From contig OY288259.1 in assembly GCA_958450325.1 (NCBI GenBank), forward strand, positions 28,700,734-28,764,733: a DNA stretch of 64,000 nt. The letters run 5' to 3'. This document shows, one piece after another, positions 34,756-46,065 of the stretch (position 1 is the first letter of the stretch; every line of letters starts with the position of its first letter). The stretch comes from Agrostemma githago (Eukaryota; Streptophyta; Magnoliopsida; Caryophyllales; Caryophyllaceae). Below the pieces are notes generated by a model. It saw only the letters and a program-made list of their open reading frames with translations. It ran no database searches and was not told the DNA's origin. The position numbers were made by a program, and so were the translations under genes.

Positions 34756-35842
34756 ACTTCTCCCTTGTATTGTCAAAGCATCTTACATTACCATACATTA
34801 TTATAAACCCTAGATAGAGTGCCTCCTCTCATTAGCTTAATCTTTTCTCTAAACTTTTGTTAATCTTAGATTAATCTAGTTAATTAGTCTTGTATTAAGA
34901 AGATTCTTGAAGATTCATCCAAGCTTGACAACCTTGGAGATTTGCTTGTTTGGGTTTCTTATTAATGCAAGTTCTCATCTTTTTTATCTACTTGTTAGTT
35001 GGTATAACTTCTTTTCTCTTAATCTTTGTTAATCTTCCAAGTTTTAATCTTTACTTATTATTTATTGTTCTTGTTTGTTCTTTATGGATGTTTTGATTAT
35101 CATGATGATTTCTCTTGTTAGTGATAGATTTAGTTTCACAATGTGTGAGTAGATTCCTTGTGGGGTTAGTAGGGGGATTAAGTGTGGATTATGGGTGATT
35201 AGGGTTTGATTATGGGTAAAGGTGATTCCTTTGTTGCTAGTCACATATTGGGGACACTATGTGTTTGTTGTATTGCTTGTGTGGGTAGTAGTGGCCAATG
35301 CATCTCATACTTGTGTTCCTCTCCTCATTGTTAGACTAATTTGTGATTGAATCCTTATGTTTTGAGTAGCATCTAGCATGAGTGTTCGGGTCTAGTCTTA
35401 GACACGAGAGTGCGGACTTAGGCTTTGGCGCGAGAGCGCAAACTGACCTTAGTAACTAAGAGATACCTACACCCTTGATTACCCAATCACCCTACTACAC
35501 TTAAGAACCCGACCTAACCCCACTCCCTTTCATATTTGATTTATCCTTCTAGTTTGTTATCATTTCTTTAGTTCGTTTGCTTAGTTAATCTTTAGTTGTT
35601 TCATTTAGGTCTCATCATTCCTAGTATATTGTTATTCCACTTTCATCACCTTCAACCATCATAGTTTGTCAATTATCATCTTCTTTGTGTTTTTTTGTGT
35701 GACTTAGCCTTGTTATTAGGTCGACCTAGTCTAGACAACCTTAACTGTCTCCGTGGACACGACCCAACTTACCCTAGCTACCCGTTAGGTATAGTTGGTT
35801 AATATTGATCGGTAGGACCCACGACAATCCTTACCATCAATT

Positions 35843-35860
35843 TGGCGCCGTTGCCGGGGA
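35843..35860 (+). other. Primer-binding site of element A (Asp tRNA)
   Basis: TGGCGCCGTTGCCGGGGA, three bases after the LTR end. Confidence 0.95.
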
Positions 35861-36070
35861 CGGTGCATTGTTTAGACTTAGTTTACATATATAGCTTGAC
35901 TTAGTTACCTTTCTTTGTGCTCTTCTTCTATCTCTTGTGCATATTTAGTAGTCTTTTTCCTTGTTTTTATCATTTTCTTTCTTCTTTGTCTCCCGTTGTG
36001 CTTGTTTATTGTCTTTACCTAGTGCCCATAAAGCACTAGGTGTTCTTACGTTTGTTCGAGTGTGTAGTGT

Positions 36071-39000
36071 ATGCCTAGGAGGAGAGGCGATTTCTTTCTC
36101 TTCAATCCAGAGCCGGAAAGACTCTTTAGAGCCTTTCGCCAACGGACGATTGACCGGGTTAGAATCTCTCAACCAAGTGCTAGCAATACCAATCAAGAAC
36201 AAGCTCAAGGATCCGACTTAGACGAAGCACCTCGAGAGACGACCGAAGGGAATTTCATCAATCCTTTCGGTACTTCTAGTCCTAGTTCTCCTTCTACATC
36301 TACATCAACACCGTCTACACCAACATCTCCCGCATATCCAATCATGCCTAAGTTTTCTTCTCATTCAACCTTTACGGAAAACGTTTTGCCCGGTCCAACC
36401 GTTTTACCGGAGGCATATACCGGCAACTTTGTGGCAAAAACGCAATTCATCTAATTGGTCAAAAGAAGTCAATTTAGTGGGTTACCAACCGAAGATCCTC
36501 ATCAACACATGGAAAGCTTCTCGGATTATTGCGATGCTATCTCACAAACGGGAATAACCCAAGATCAAATCCGGTGGGTATTATTTCCATTCTCTTTAAT
36601 CGGTAAGGCTAAGCAATGGTTCAAGGAATTAGACAAGGCGACTCTTGGTATTGATACTTGGAAGAAGCTAGCCTTAGCTTTCTACCAACAATTTTATCCC
36701 CCGGAGAAGACAAATCTATTGAGAGCCTCTATCACGGGATTCCAACAACGTGATGAAGAAAGCCTCTACGAATCGTGGGAAAGATTCAAAGCCTTGATCC
36801 GCTCTTGTCCTCACCATGGTCTATCACAATGGTTCCTAGTTCAACAGTTTTGGAACGGGTTATATGAAGACTCAAGGGTCATTCTCAACATGGGATCGAA
36901 TGGAAGGTTTACCGAGGTATATGATGACCCAACTTGGTCAAGAATCGAGGAGATGGCGGTGCACAACTCCTAATACTCAAGGCCTAGAAAGGCGAATCGA
37001 GGAGGAAGGCACGAGATCGATGCCATTACACAATTAAGCATTGATCTTTGGGCTCAACTAAAAACCCACATGGAATCTATTAACAAGAAGCTCCAAAGTC
37101 ATTTTGATCAAGGTCAAAGTGCAAGTGCCTCCCACCAACATTCTACTCTTCAAGTCAATGCTTTGGGAGTTGTATCTCCTACATCTTATTATGGGATATG
37201 CGATATTTGCGGGATATTTGGACATGAGCCTATACATTGTCGAGGTAGTATTGAGCAAGTGAACGCCTTTCAAGCATTCAAGCAAGGTGCCCCTTATCCT
37301 CATATGTTCCAAGCTTCCCATCAAGCTTCCCAACAAAAATCTCTACAACACCGTCCATATGTGCCACCTCCCTTAAGGGACAACAACCAAGGTTACCAAC
37401 GTTATATGGGCAACCCAAGGCCGTTCAACAATTTCAAGCAACATAAGCAAAGTAACTTCAACAACAATCAAGGGTTCCAACAAGGGAACTTCAATCAAGG
37501 TGGTTTCCAAGGAAACTTACACAATCAAGGACACCAAAACTTCAACCATGGCAACAATCAAGGCCTTAATCAAGACAACTCTCATGGGTTCCAAGGGAAC
37601 CATCAACAACAACAAGCAACCCAAGGTAATCGACAAGAAAGCAAGCCAAGGAGCCGGTCTCCTATTCATGATTATGGTACTCCTTTAGCCCTCATCGATA
37701 CTCCGCACAATCCACAATCTCCACCTAGAGATTTCGACATGCAAAAATCTATGTTAGATGTGCAAAAGAGTAACCAAGAAATGCAAAGAAGCCAAATGGA
37801 GATGCTAAGAAACCAACAAGAGTTCTTTGCTCATCTTCAAAGGGAGAACATAGCAAGAGATGCTCATATGAAGATGCTCGAAACCCAAATAGCTCAAGTT
37901 GCTTCGGGTAGCTCTTCAAGGCAAAAGGGGCAACTACCTCCTCAAGGTGAAACGGCGAAATTTGAGCATGTGAATGCTATTACCACGAGGAGTGGTGCAT
38001 CTTATGATTCCCTCGTGTTTCCTAGTCAGCAAGCAATGAAAGAAGTTGCATCTCGAACTCAAGAAAATTCAAGCTTGGGAAATCCAATGGAGGAGCAAGT
38101 TTTGTGGGAGATTGAGAAACCCCATGAAGACAAGCGTCCCCCATTTCAAGGAAAAGACAAGGGTAAAGAGAAAATGTCATTTGAGAAGTCCAACCTTAAT
38201 GAGCAAGACAAGGTGCATATCAAGTTGCCTTTCCCAACAAGGCAAATGAAGACCAAGGTGGATATTCAATATGAAAAGTTCCTAGATATTGTGAGGAAAT
38301 TGGATGTGAGTGTCCCATTTACCGAGCTACTTACCCAAATCCCGACATATGGTAGATTCATGATAGAAATCTTGGCTAGGAAGAGATCCGTCGACAAGGA
38401 AGAGACCATAGCGTTCACAAGAGAGGTGAGCGAGCTTATTCAAGGTTCTACGCTTCCCAAGTTGAAGGATCCGGGTAGTTTCTCGATCCCTTGCACCATA
38501 GGCAACTTCAAGATTGAGAGAGCATTATGTCATTTGGGTGCGAGTGTAAGCATCATTCCCTATTCCATTTGTGAGCGACTTGGGATGAAGGAGCTCAAGT
38601 GTACTTCTATTACACTCCAAATGGCCGATAGTTCACTCAACCGACCATTAGAGATGTTAGAGGATGTGCCGATAAGAATCGGAAAGTACTTCATTCCGAT
38701 CGATTTCCTCGTGCTTGATATGACGGAAGATGCTATCACTCCCATTATCCTTGGGCGCCCATTTCTACATACCGCCGGTGCTATGATTGATGTGAAGAAT
38801 GGTAGGATCACATTTGAGTTAGGCGACGAGAAGCTCGTGTTTGACCTCCAAGGAAACACCTCGCCTACTAATGATGAGTCTTGTAAAATGATCCACGCCA
38901 TGGAAGGCATCGATCTAGGGGATGAGTCGGGAGAAAGCTTGAAGAACGATTTCTATGGAATTGAGGATGATGATTCCAAGCTTGGGGCGGATGAATGCCC

Positions 39001-39286
39001 GTATCATGATGTTGAGGACAAGTTGCAAGGCAAGAAGAAAGATGAGCCTCCCTTCGGGCCACATGAGGATAGATGGACGTTTGGGTATATACCGAAGGAT
39101 CGAAAGTACAAGTTCAAGCCATTAAACTTAGTAGATCGGGATGCCCCGGGAACGTCGAGACAAGGTTGTGAAGAACCTTGGAGTGTGGATGCTTATACCA
39201 CAAGCTTGATTGAAGACTTCGCAAGAGCCTTCGATTTGTTTCTTCGTGCCCTTGATGGCGATGGAGTTATCCATGAGGATTGTTGA
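36071..39286 (+). pseudogene. Athila-like gag-protease ORF with two in-frame stops
   Basis: One frame of 1071 codons plus the final stop, starting at ATG 36071 and broken by TAA at 36452-36454 and 36971-36973. Codons 1-127 are a Ser/Thr/Pro-rich head. About 134-260 is the retrotransposon gag domain (WFKELDKATLGIDTWKKLA, then LRASITGFQQRDEESLYE and a CPHHGL motif). A CCHC zinc knuckle (C-x2-C-x4-H-x4-C) is encoded at 37199-37240. Then come an Asn/Gln-rich linker, a coiled coil and an aspartic protease domain encoded around 38450-38850. The protease active-site triad DTG/DSG-like position reads HLGAS: His is encoded at 38531-38533 where Asp is required, so it cannot be catalytic. A short tail ending FDLFLRALDGDGVI precedes the stop. 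There is no pol domain after it. Confidence 0.92.
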
Positions 39287-40044
39287 AAAATGATTGAAGA
39301 ATGCACCATCCTTGGTTTGACGGAGTTCCAAAAGAACCGTCCCTTTGTATATATCTCTTTCTAATAGTTCTTTTGAGTATTGTGAATTACTTGTAATTTG
39401 GTATTTTGATGAGTGATGTGAGGGAGGGATCTTGATGAATGTTATTTGAGTTTATTTGATAGGTCTTAGTGAAGATGAAGTCTCGAGGAGAGTACATGAT
39501 GATAGAAGCTTGGATTTGAGCAAGAGAGTCGGTTTTTGAAGCTTTGGACAAGCTTTTGGGGATATGAAGAATTAGAAGAACCCTCCCGGCCGAGAAGAGA
39601 GCATCCCGACCGGGAAGGATGTCATCCCGATCGGGATGAGGGTGCCAAATATTGAGCTTTCTGTTGTGCCATCCTGACCGGGACGAGAGCTTCCCGACCG
39701 GGACGGGTGTGTCATCCCAACCGGGACCATCCATCCCGACCGGAACGAGCCCTGCTCCTCTTTTGGCCTCTTCTTTGTCATGAGAGCCCATCCTACCACT
39801 TAATACCCCCTCCCAACCTCCCTACCTACTCTTGCACCTATCATGTGACCTTACACTTCATTTACATACCCTCACCTCACTTTCTCTTCACTTTACACCG
39901 AGTTTCAAATCAAATCCCACCTCCATATACCTTTGCAAGCTTAATACCTCAACCATGCGGGCCTATCAAGAATGAAGAGGAATAGCAATGACGAAGACTA
40001 GCTATGTGCCGATATCGAACTATGAGACGATGGAGCGAGTGAGT
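39287..40044 (+). other. Non-coding post-gag region of element A, first part
   Basis: Holds a cluster of TCCCGACCGGGA-type repeats (39582-39747) and a C/T-rich stretch. Similar to 43089-43830 of element B and, in reverse, to 33398-33900 of element C. It ends with the duplicated TGAGT at 40040-40044, where B is inserted. Confidence 0.8.
39582..39747. repeat. TCCCGACCGGGA-type repeat cluster in element A interior
   Basis: About seven units in either orientation, some decayed (TCCTGACCGGGA, TCCCAACCGGGA). Located 0.3 kb after the ORF. Confidence 0.85.
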
Positions 40045-41649
40045 TGATAAGTGTAGTTTGTAGTACCTATTTCGTAGTGTTTTAGTCCCATTTTCCTTGT
40101 AGAATCGCTCCTTTGGAGCGGTTTATGGGCTAATTATGCTTCCTTTAGTTCGTTTCAGGTTCCCGAGACCGTTCATGAAGAGTAGGAGCGATTCCGACTC
40201 AATACAAACACATTTTGGAGCCAACGAAGCTAAGGAAAGATGACTCGATGCCTTGGAATCGACCCCGAGACCTTGGGACCCAATCCCGAGCCTTCGAGAC
40301 CCGATCCCGAGTCCCGAGAATCGATGGGAAGTCCATGAGAACCAAGGAGGGACCAAATAGTTCAAATTGGAGGCCTACAAGACTCTTCCCGGACGGGTAT
40401 GGCCTCATCCCGTCCGGGATGAAGGAGGATCGAAGTGCAGCTACTGGGGGCTGTTCCGGATCGGGAACATAAAATCCCGATCGGGAATTCCCATAATCCC
40501 GATCGGGAATTTCTTTCCTGACCGGGAAAAGCTCCAGCTCGCCCGCCTTCAATTCTTTTCTTCTCCTTTTCATTTGTAACCCTATATATACTCTTCCCTT
40601 GTTATGTTATCTTATGCTTTTCAGGAGAGACTAAACCCTAGATAGATTAGCATAGATTAGTGTAGATTAGTTCTTAGATTATCGTTAATCATAGATTAAT
40701 ACTTGTAATTTGGGAATTCTTCAAGATCTTCACCAAGCTTGACAAACTTGGATGTTTGTTTTGGGTTCTTCCATTTATGCAAGTTTCTTTCTTCTTTTCA
40801 TCTTTTAGTTTGGTATAATCTCTTTTCCTTTCTCTTGTTCATTGTTTTATTAATCAAGTTTGAATCTTTAGTTCTTGTTAGTGTTTAGTTCTTCATTCTT
40901 GATAGTTTCATTATGTTAGTTTTGTTGTTTGGTTTGATTCCTCTTGTTAGTGATAGTTTTAGTTTAGATATGTTAGAGTAGTGTTCTTGCTAGGGTTAAT
41001 AAGGTGATTAGGGTGTTAATTGTATGATTAAGGGATTGTTGGAGTTGTTGGTGGAAGATTTGGGTTTCTCCTTGGTTTGTTGCACATCACATGTTTGTTG
41101 AATTGCTTGAATGACTAAGTATGTACGAATGCTTGTTTTCTTGCCTTTCTCTTGTGGGTATTAGTTGTTTGTGGGTTCGGTCCCCTCATTAAGTTGCGAG
41201 AGCCCGGTGAGGACGACCCCTAGGCCGGTCTAAGTCGCGAGAGCCCGGATTCGACCTAGGTCTATAGCATGCTAGTACTCCGTTTGTGTTGTGTCGCCGA
41301 GTTGGGTTTTAGGTGGAATCTCTAGGTGAGTCTAAGTTGCGAGAGCCCGGGCATTACCTAGATTACCCTACTACCTCCTTCACCTCTAGTTCTCCTTCGA
41401 CCATTCCGTTACCCCTTTGACCCCGACCTAACCCTAGCTCGTTCTCCTTTGTTTGTTTCCTTTGTTTAGACCTAGTTTAGTCCTTAGCCTTCCCCTTAGA
41501 ATAGCTTGTCTCGAACTTAGTCCTAGACCGTAGCATACCTTAGTCCGACCTCCCGTCCCTGTGGATTCGACCCGACTTACCCTAGCTACCCTAGTTAGGT
41601 TAGTTTGTTTTATTTGACGGTTGGGATTCACGACAAATCCCTCCCATCA
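40045..41649 (+). repeat. 5' LTR of element B, 1605 bp
   Basis: Starts TGATAAGTGTAGTTTG, ends CCTCCCATCA. It contains TCCCGATCGGGA-type units (40384-40531) and a TATA box (40583-40590). Confidence 0.95.
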
Positions 41650-41652
41650 AAT

Positions 41653-41670
41653 TGGCGCCGTTGCCGGGGA
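41653..41670 (+). other. Primer-binding site of element B (Asp tRNA)
   Basis: TGGCGCCGTTGCCGGGGA, identical to that of element A. Confidence 0.95.
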
Positions 41671-41855
41671 CGGCGTAGTTTAGACTTTTGTTTGCTTAGT
41701 TTGGGACTTTGTTCTTGATTTTTGTGTTCTCTTCTCCTTGTGTATCTCTGTTTTTCTTCTTGTGTGCTACTCTCTCTTCCTAGTGCCTCAAAAGCACTAG
41801 GATACTAACGTTTGCTCAAGTGCTTCTAGCTCATCCTAGGTACCAAAGCGACGTT

Positions 41856-43088
41856 ATGGACATGGCTCGTCCAAGCTACCATCAATCATCACGGGACAAC
41901 TTTGGGGCAAATGGCCAAGTCCCGAGATTTCACCAACCATATCAACCTCATCAACAATCTTATGAACGCCCTCCTTATGGTTACCAAGAAAGTTGTCAAG
42001 GATCATTCCAACATCCTAACAACTACCAAACACCCTCACACAACCCGCGACCACAAGATCCCAACTTGGTTGAGACTTGTCAAACGATGTCTCTATTGCT
42101 TAAGAGTCAACATGAGGCGATAGTTCTATTGCAAAAGACTCAACAAGTGATGATGACTCACATGCAAGGGATTGAAAGGGAGCTCAAGGCCCAAATAGAG
42201 GTGCAAGATGCTCGCATCAATGCATTCATGGCCCATATCACGATGTCGGCCACTCGAGCTCCACTACATGTTGAGGAAGGTTCATTTGGGCATGGTCGGG
42301 TGTCTCAACCCAATATTGAAGCTACAAATGAAGAAGCGAGGGTCGATCAAGAGGTCATTGTTGAGTGTTGCTTAGGCGGTGAAGATGAGGGAAGAATAGA
42401 GGAAGTTGAGGCTTCAAGGGCCAACAATGAGGAGGGAAGTGAACATGATTCTCGAGATAACTCTTGGGGAGCCGATGTATTGGCGATAAAATTGGATTTG
42501 TTCGATTTTCTTCGTGATGAACCACTAGACAATCCAAAGCCAAATGAAGACATACCTCCTCTAGGCCATATAGACAAGGTGAGTGAAAAGGAGCGCAATA
42601 CTTGGGAAAAAGAAGTAGATGCCTTGGAACTTGCCTTGTATGGGGGATTGGAGGATCCTAAAGCCTCCAATGAAGAAAACTTGATGCCTTCTCCTCCTCT
42701 ACCGCACTCGATGTCTAGCCCTTTGTCTTGTGAGACGGTTGGTGAAGAGGATCCTTGTCGGGCGGTGGAAAAGAGTTCCACTCTCGACCCCGTAGAAGAA
42801 GCGACACCTCTAGGGTGTGATCTCCCACATCATGACACCGAGCACGACTCTAGGCCACTATACCTACCGGATGGTCATAAGAGTCGTCGCTATCATGGTT
42901 CCGAAGACCCGGAAGATCACGAGAACCCCGAGTATAATGAAGACGATCGCTTCTTCCCTCCGACTTGGAAACTTTTGGGAGTGGCTAGGCTCGGCCATGT
43001 GAGCTTAAATGAAGATGTTGCTAAGGCATTTGACTTACTCCTTCGAGCTCTAGATGGCTACGGAGGCATTGTTGGTGAGAGTATTTAG
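41856..43088 (+). CDS. Reduced gag-derived ORF of element B (410 codons, intact)
   Basis: The frame is open from before 41820, but the position of A's start codon (ATGCCTAGG) is changed to ATCCTAGG, so the first ATG is 41856. The protein lacks the gag core domain, zinc knuckle and protease. It has a Gln/Pro/Tyr/His-rich head (residues 10-60), a predicted coiled coil (about 70-130, LLKSQHEAIVLLQKTQQVMM onward) matching the post-zinc-knuckle coiled coil of A, and a long acidic middle (EEVEASRANNEEGSEHDSRD). Its tail (FDLLLRALDGYGGI) matches that of A (FDLFLRALDGDGVI). There are no stops or frameshifts. It probably arose by internal deletion of an A-like gag-protease gene. Function is unknown; it may assist RNA packaging or bind gag from a helper element. 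Confidence 0.8.
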   Translation: MDMARPSYHQSSRDNFGANGQVPRFHQPYQPHQQSYERPPYGYQESCQGSFQHPNNYQTPSHNPRPQDPNLVETCQTMSLLLKSQHEAIVLLQKTQQVMMTHMQGIERELKAQIEVQDARINAFMAHITMSATRAPLHVEEGSFGHGRVSQPNIEATNEEARVDQEVIVECCLGGEDEGRIEEVEASRANNEEGSEHDSRDNSWGADVLAIKLDLFDFLRDEPLDNPKPNEDIPPLGHIDKVSEKERNTWEKEVDALELALYGGLEDPKASNEENLMPSPPLPHSMSSPLSCETVGEEDPCRAVEKSSTLDPVEEATPLGCDLPHHDTEHDSRPLYLPDGHKSRRYHGSEDPEDHENPEYNEDDRFFPPTWKLLGVARLGHVSLNEDVAKAFDLLLRALDGYGGIVGESI

Positions 43089-43364
43089 TGTAAATATCTC
43101 TTTTTCTTTTCTTTTGTGCTTGTATTTGTGTTTATGTTTGTGTTTAGGACTTGTTAGTTTCTGTGGAATTCTTGTTCGTTTGGATTTTTGATGAGCGATG
43201 TGAGGGAGGGAATTTGATGTTGTATTTGAGTTCATTGTGATAGGTGTGAAGGAAAGGTGAACCCTAGAGGAGAGTAGATAATGATAGAGCTTGGATCGTG
43301 GGAATGGAAGTCGGTTTTTGAAGCTTCGTCGAAGCTTTTGAGGTTTTGGGAGTCATGAAGACCC

Positions 43365-43530
43365 TTCCCGACCGGGAAGGGTATGCCACCCCGACCGGGA
43401 AGAAGACTTCCCGATCGGGATGGAGGTGCAAAATTGGAGCATTCTGGAGTGGCTTCCCGACCGGGAAGGAGGCTTCTCGATCGGGAGGGGTTCATCATCC
43501 CGATCGGGACCACCCTTCCCGACCGGGATG
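43365..43530. repeat. TCCCGACCGGGA-type repeat cluster in element B interior
   Basis: Seven or eight units, alternating GACC and GATC centres, 15-40 bases apart, 0.28 kb after the ORF. Confidence 0.88.
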
Positions 43531-44310
43531 GTCCCCTTCCTCCTCTTTTGGGCCTCTTCTTTGACATTTGAGCCCACCCAACCATTGTATACCCCCACCC
43601 AACCTCCCTACCCATCCTTGCTCATGTCATACGACCCTTACACTTCATTTACATACCCTCACCTCGTTTCTCTTCCCTTTACACCGAGTTTCACATCGAA
43701 TCCTACCCCCCCTCGCACCATTACTACCTTAACCATGCAGTTCTATCACGTTTGAACCGGAATAGCAATGATGAAGACAAGCAAGTGCCTATATTGATCT
43801 ATGAGACGATGGAGATAGTGAGTTGCTAACCTATGGTACGGCAACTATCCTTCCTTTTCCGTCTTTTAATGCTTGTTTTCCTTTGTTTACTCCCCTTCCC
43901 CTTGTACACTTTTGTGTCGTGGTGTCATGGTGGCCTTCGAGGCCTTGGCATATGGTTGCTCCCGACTCTCGATGACGTGACTACATCGAGAGTCATTTTC
44001 AAAATCCAATTTTTTTCAAGTTTTTCACCCCTTTTTGTTGGATTTAGTCGGATTTAGGCGGAATCTGGGCTAGGTGACGTGATTACACCTAGCCCTCCCC
44101 TCCCATTTCCTTTTATTTCCTTCTTTTTATTTTTCTTCCCCCATCCATATCTCTTTCTTCTCTCGGCCCATGGTGACTTTATTTCACCCCGGCCGGACAC
44201 CTTCTACCTTTTCTTCACTTTATTTTTGATTTTTAGCTTTATTTTCGTAGTTTTTTTTGCTTCTCTTGTCTCTCCGCACCCTACGATCGAGCATGAGGAC
44301 ATGGCTCGAT

Positions 44311-44325
44311 TTAAGTGTGGGGGAG
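44311..44325 (+). promoter_or_regulatory. Internal copy of the polypurine tract in element B
   Basis: TTAAGTGTGGGGGAG, identical over 15 bases to the tract next to the 3' LTR (46050-46064), 1739 bases upstream of it. Confidence 0.8.
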
Positions 44326-46049
44326 CGATATTCTAGTATAGTTTAGTTTATTTTCTTAGTTTTTCGAAAAAATCTTAAAAATCCCTAAAAATTTGAAAAA
44401 ATTTCACAAAAATCAAAAAGATTTTTCTTTTGTGTGTTTTCCTTTTGTGTCATTGTGTCGTATTTGTTTTGTTGTGCGTGTTTTGCCCCCTCTTTCTTTA
44501 TAGGTTGCTTAATTCACCAAATGCTTTGGAGAGCTTTCAAGACCTCCGGTAACATCTCTTCACCCCTTTTCTTCTTTATTCCTTGTGGAGTTTGGAGGAG
44601 ATTGTGATGATGTGTGCTCGGGAGGAGCTTTGTAAAGATTGTGGTGGATTTGGAGACTAGTTTGAAGATCGGGGTGGTGTTTGTTTTGGTTTTTTGTGTT
44701 GTTTCTCTTTGTTTTGTTTTGTTTTGTTTTGTCTCTTTTTCTTCCATCTTCGTTGTGTCTTTGTTTTGTGTTTTGTTGTGTGTCTTGTGTGTAAACATTT
44801 TGCGAAAACCCGGTTTAGAGGCTAGTTTGTGAGTGTTTACTTTCCCTTCCTAGTTGCATAAATTGAGTCTTGGGCTTTAATCTAGTAGAATGACCCTAAA
44901 TCAATGATTTCCTTGGTCCTTTACCTTGAGTCCACCTTGCTTACTAGGGATTTACTACGGGATTTGCATTTTGACCATTATGACCACCCACGGTGTGAAA
45001 AGGCCTTGGTTGCCGAGTCTCGTCCCTTAGGTGACCGTATCTAGGATCGTTTGATTAGTCCAAGTTCTCCCCTTTTTTGCGAGTATGAAGGGAAGACGTC
45101 GTCCCGACATACCCATTACCCTACCTCCTACGCATATTCACACAATAAAATGCGATTTGTTGAGTTCTCTCTTTCTCATCCCCCAAAGAATTGCCAAAAA
45201 TGCCAAATCTTGCCAAAAGGGGCAAAGAAAAGAAAAAAAAATGAAAGAAAGAAAAGAATGAAGAAAAAGAAAAGGCACAAAAGCCAAAAAGAAAATAGAA
45301 AAGAAGAAAAAGAAATGGCATGGCAACAAACAAAGCAAAAACATCAAAAGGAAAGAAAATGCCAAAAGAAAACCCATCTCACAAAAAGATATCCTCTCAA
45401 AATAAGCCTTTTTCCGACTTTTGCCGTGAAGAGCCTACCAAAGGACCGAGTCCCTAGGAAGGATGATAGCGGCATTAGTCGGTCTTCCCTCATTTTGCAT
45501 GTTTTCCACCTTTTTACTTGGACTAGTTAGGCGGTCTTGGACGCGGGACGACCCTCTTGGCTCACGCTAAAGGGGGCGGGGTCTCACTGACCTACAGTGT
45601 CGACTAACACCGTGGTTATTCACTTTTCCACTCCGCCGATCGTCCCGTAGTACGTTTTTAGAAAGTTAGGAGGACCTAGGTAAGTTACCAACGCTTTTGT
45701 TGCTTTATCGTCATACTATTAGGGTTTAGTTCACCTTGATTTGTATGTCTAGCTTGGGAACGTTGTCACTTACCTCGAGTCCTAAACCGGTGTTTCATTC
45801 ACCGCTTTTAGAGGGAAGCGGTATTTCTTTTGTTTTGGGTGCAACCGTCTGTGTGTTTGTTTGTGTGTTTGTTTGTTTATGTGTTTCGTGTCCGGCTGCA
45901 TCCACAGTTTTGTCGCAAGACCCAACTTGCCTTGCGGAGTGCACTTGTCCTCTAAGTGCAATCGCGTGAGTTGAAGGGGCGTAGGGTGTGCTAATACCCA
46001 CTCGGCTAATTAGGTAGTTAGTATGTGCTTACTCGAGGGCGAGTAAGGG

Positions 46050-46064
46050 TTAAGTGTGGGGGAG
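46050..46064 (+). promoter_or_regulatory. Polypurine tract of element B
   Basis: TTAAGTGTGGGGGAG, one base before the 3' LTR; expected primer for plus-strand DNA synthesis. Confidence 0.85.
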
Positions 46065-46065
46065 T

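Larger units (their letters stand above)
34230..35839 (+). repeat. 5' LTR of element A, 1610 bp
   Basis: Starts TGATAAGTGTATTTTG, ends CTTACCATCA. Contains five TCCCGACCGGGA-type units (34568-34695) and a TATA box 60 bases after them (34749-34755). Confidence 0.93.
43089..46065 (+). other. Long non-coding 3' region of element B with a second polypurine tract
   Basis: About 3 kb without a convincing ORF. In order it has a TCCCGACCGGGA-type cluster (43365-43530), a C/T-rich stretch and a second copy of TTAAGTGTGGGGGAG (44311-44325). It continues with an A-rich then T/G-rich stretch, a purine-rich AAGAAA region (45215-45360) and the functional polypurine tract. Element A keeps homologous DNA at 47676-49936, so the region is conserved between subfamilies. 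No pol remnant is recognised. Confidence 0.8.

Noticed and set aside
45051..45530. 159-codon lysine-rich ORF in element B
   Set aside because: It is a purine-rich non-coding stretch; the homologous part of element A (49070-49250) is not open in the same frame.
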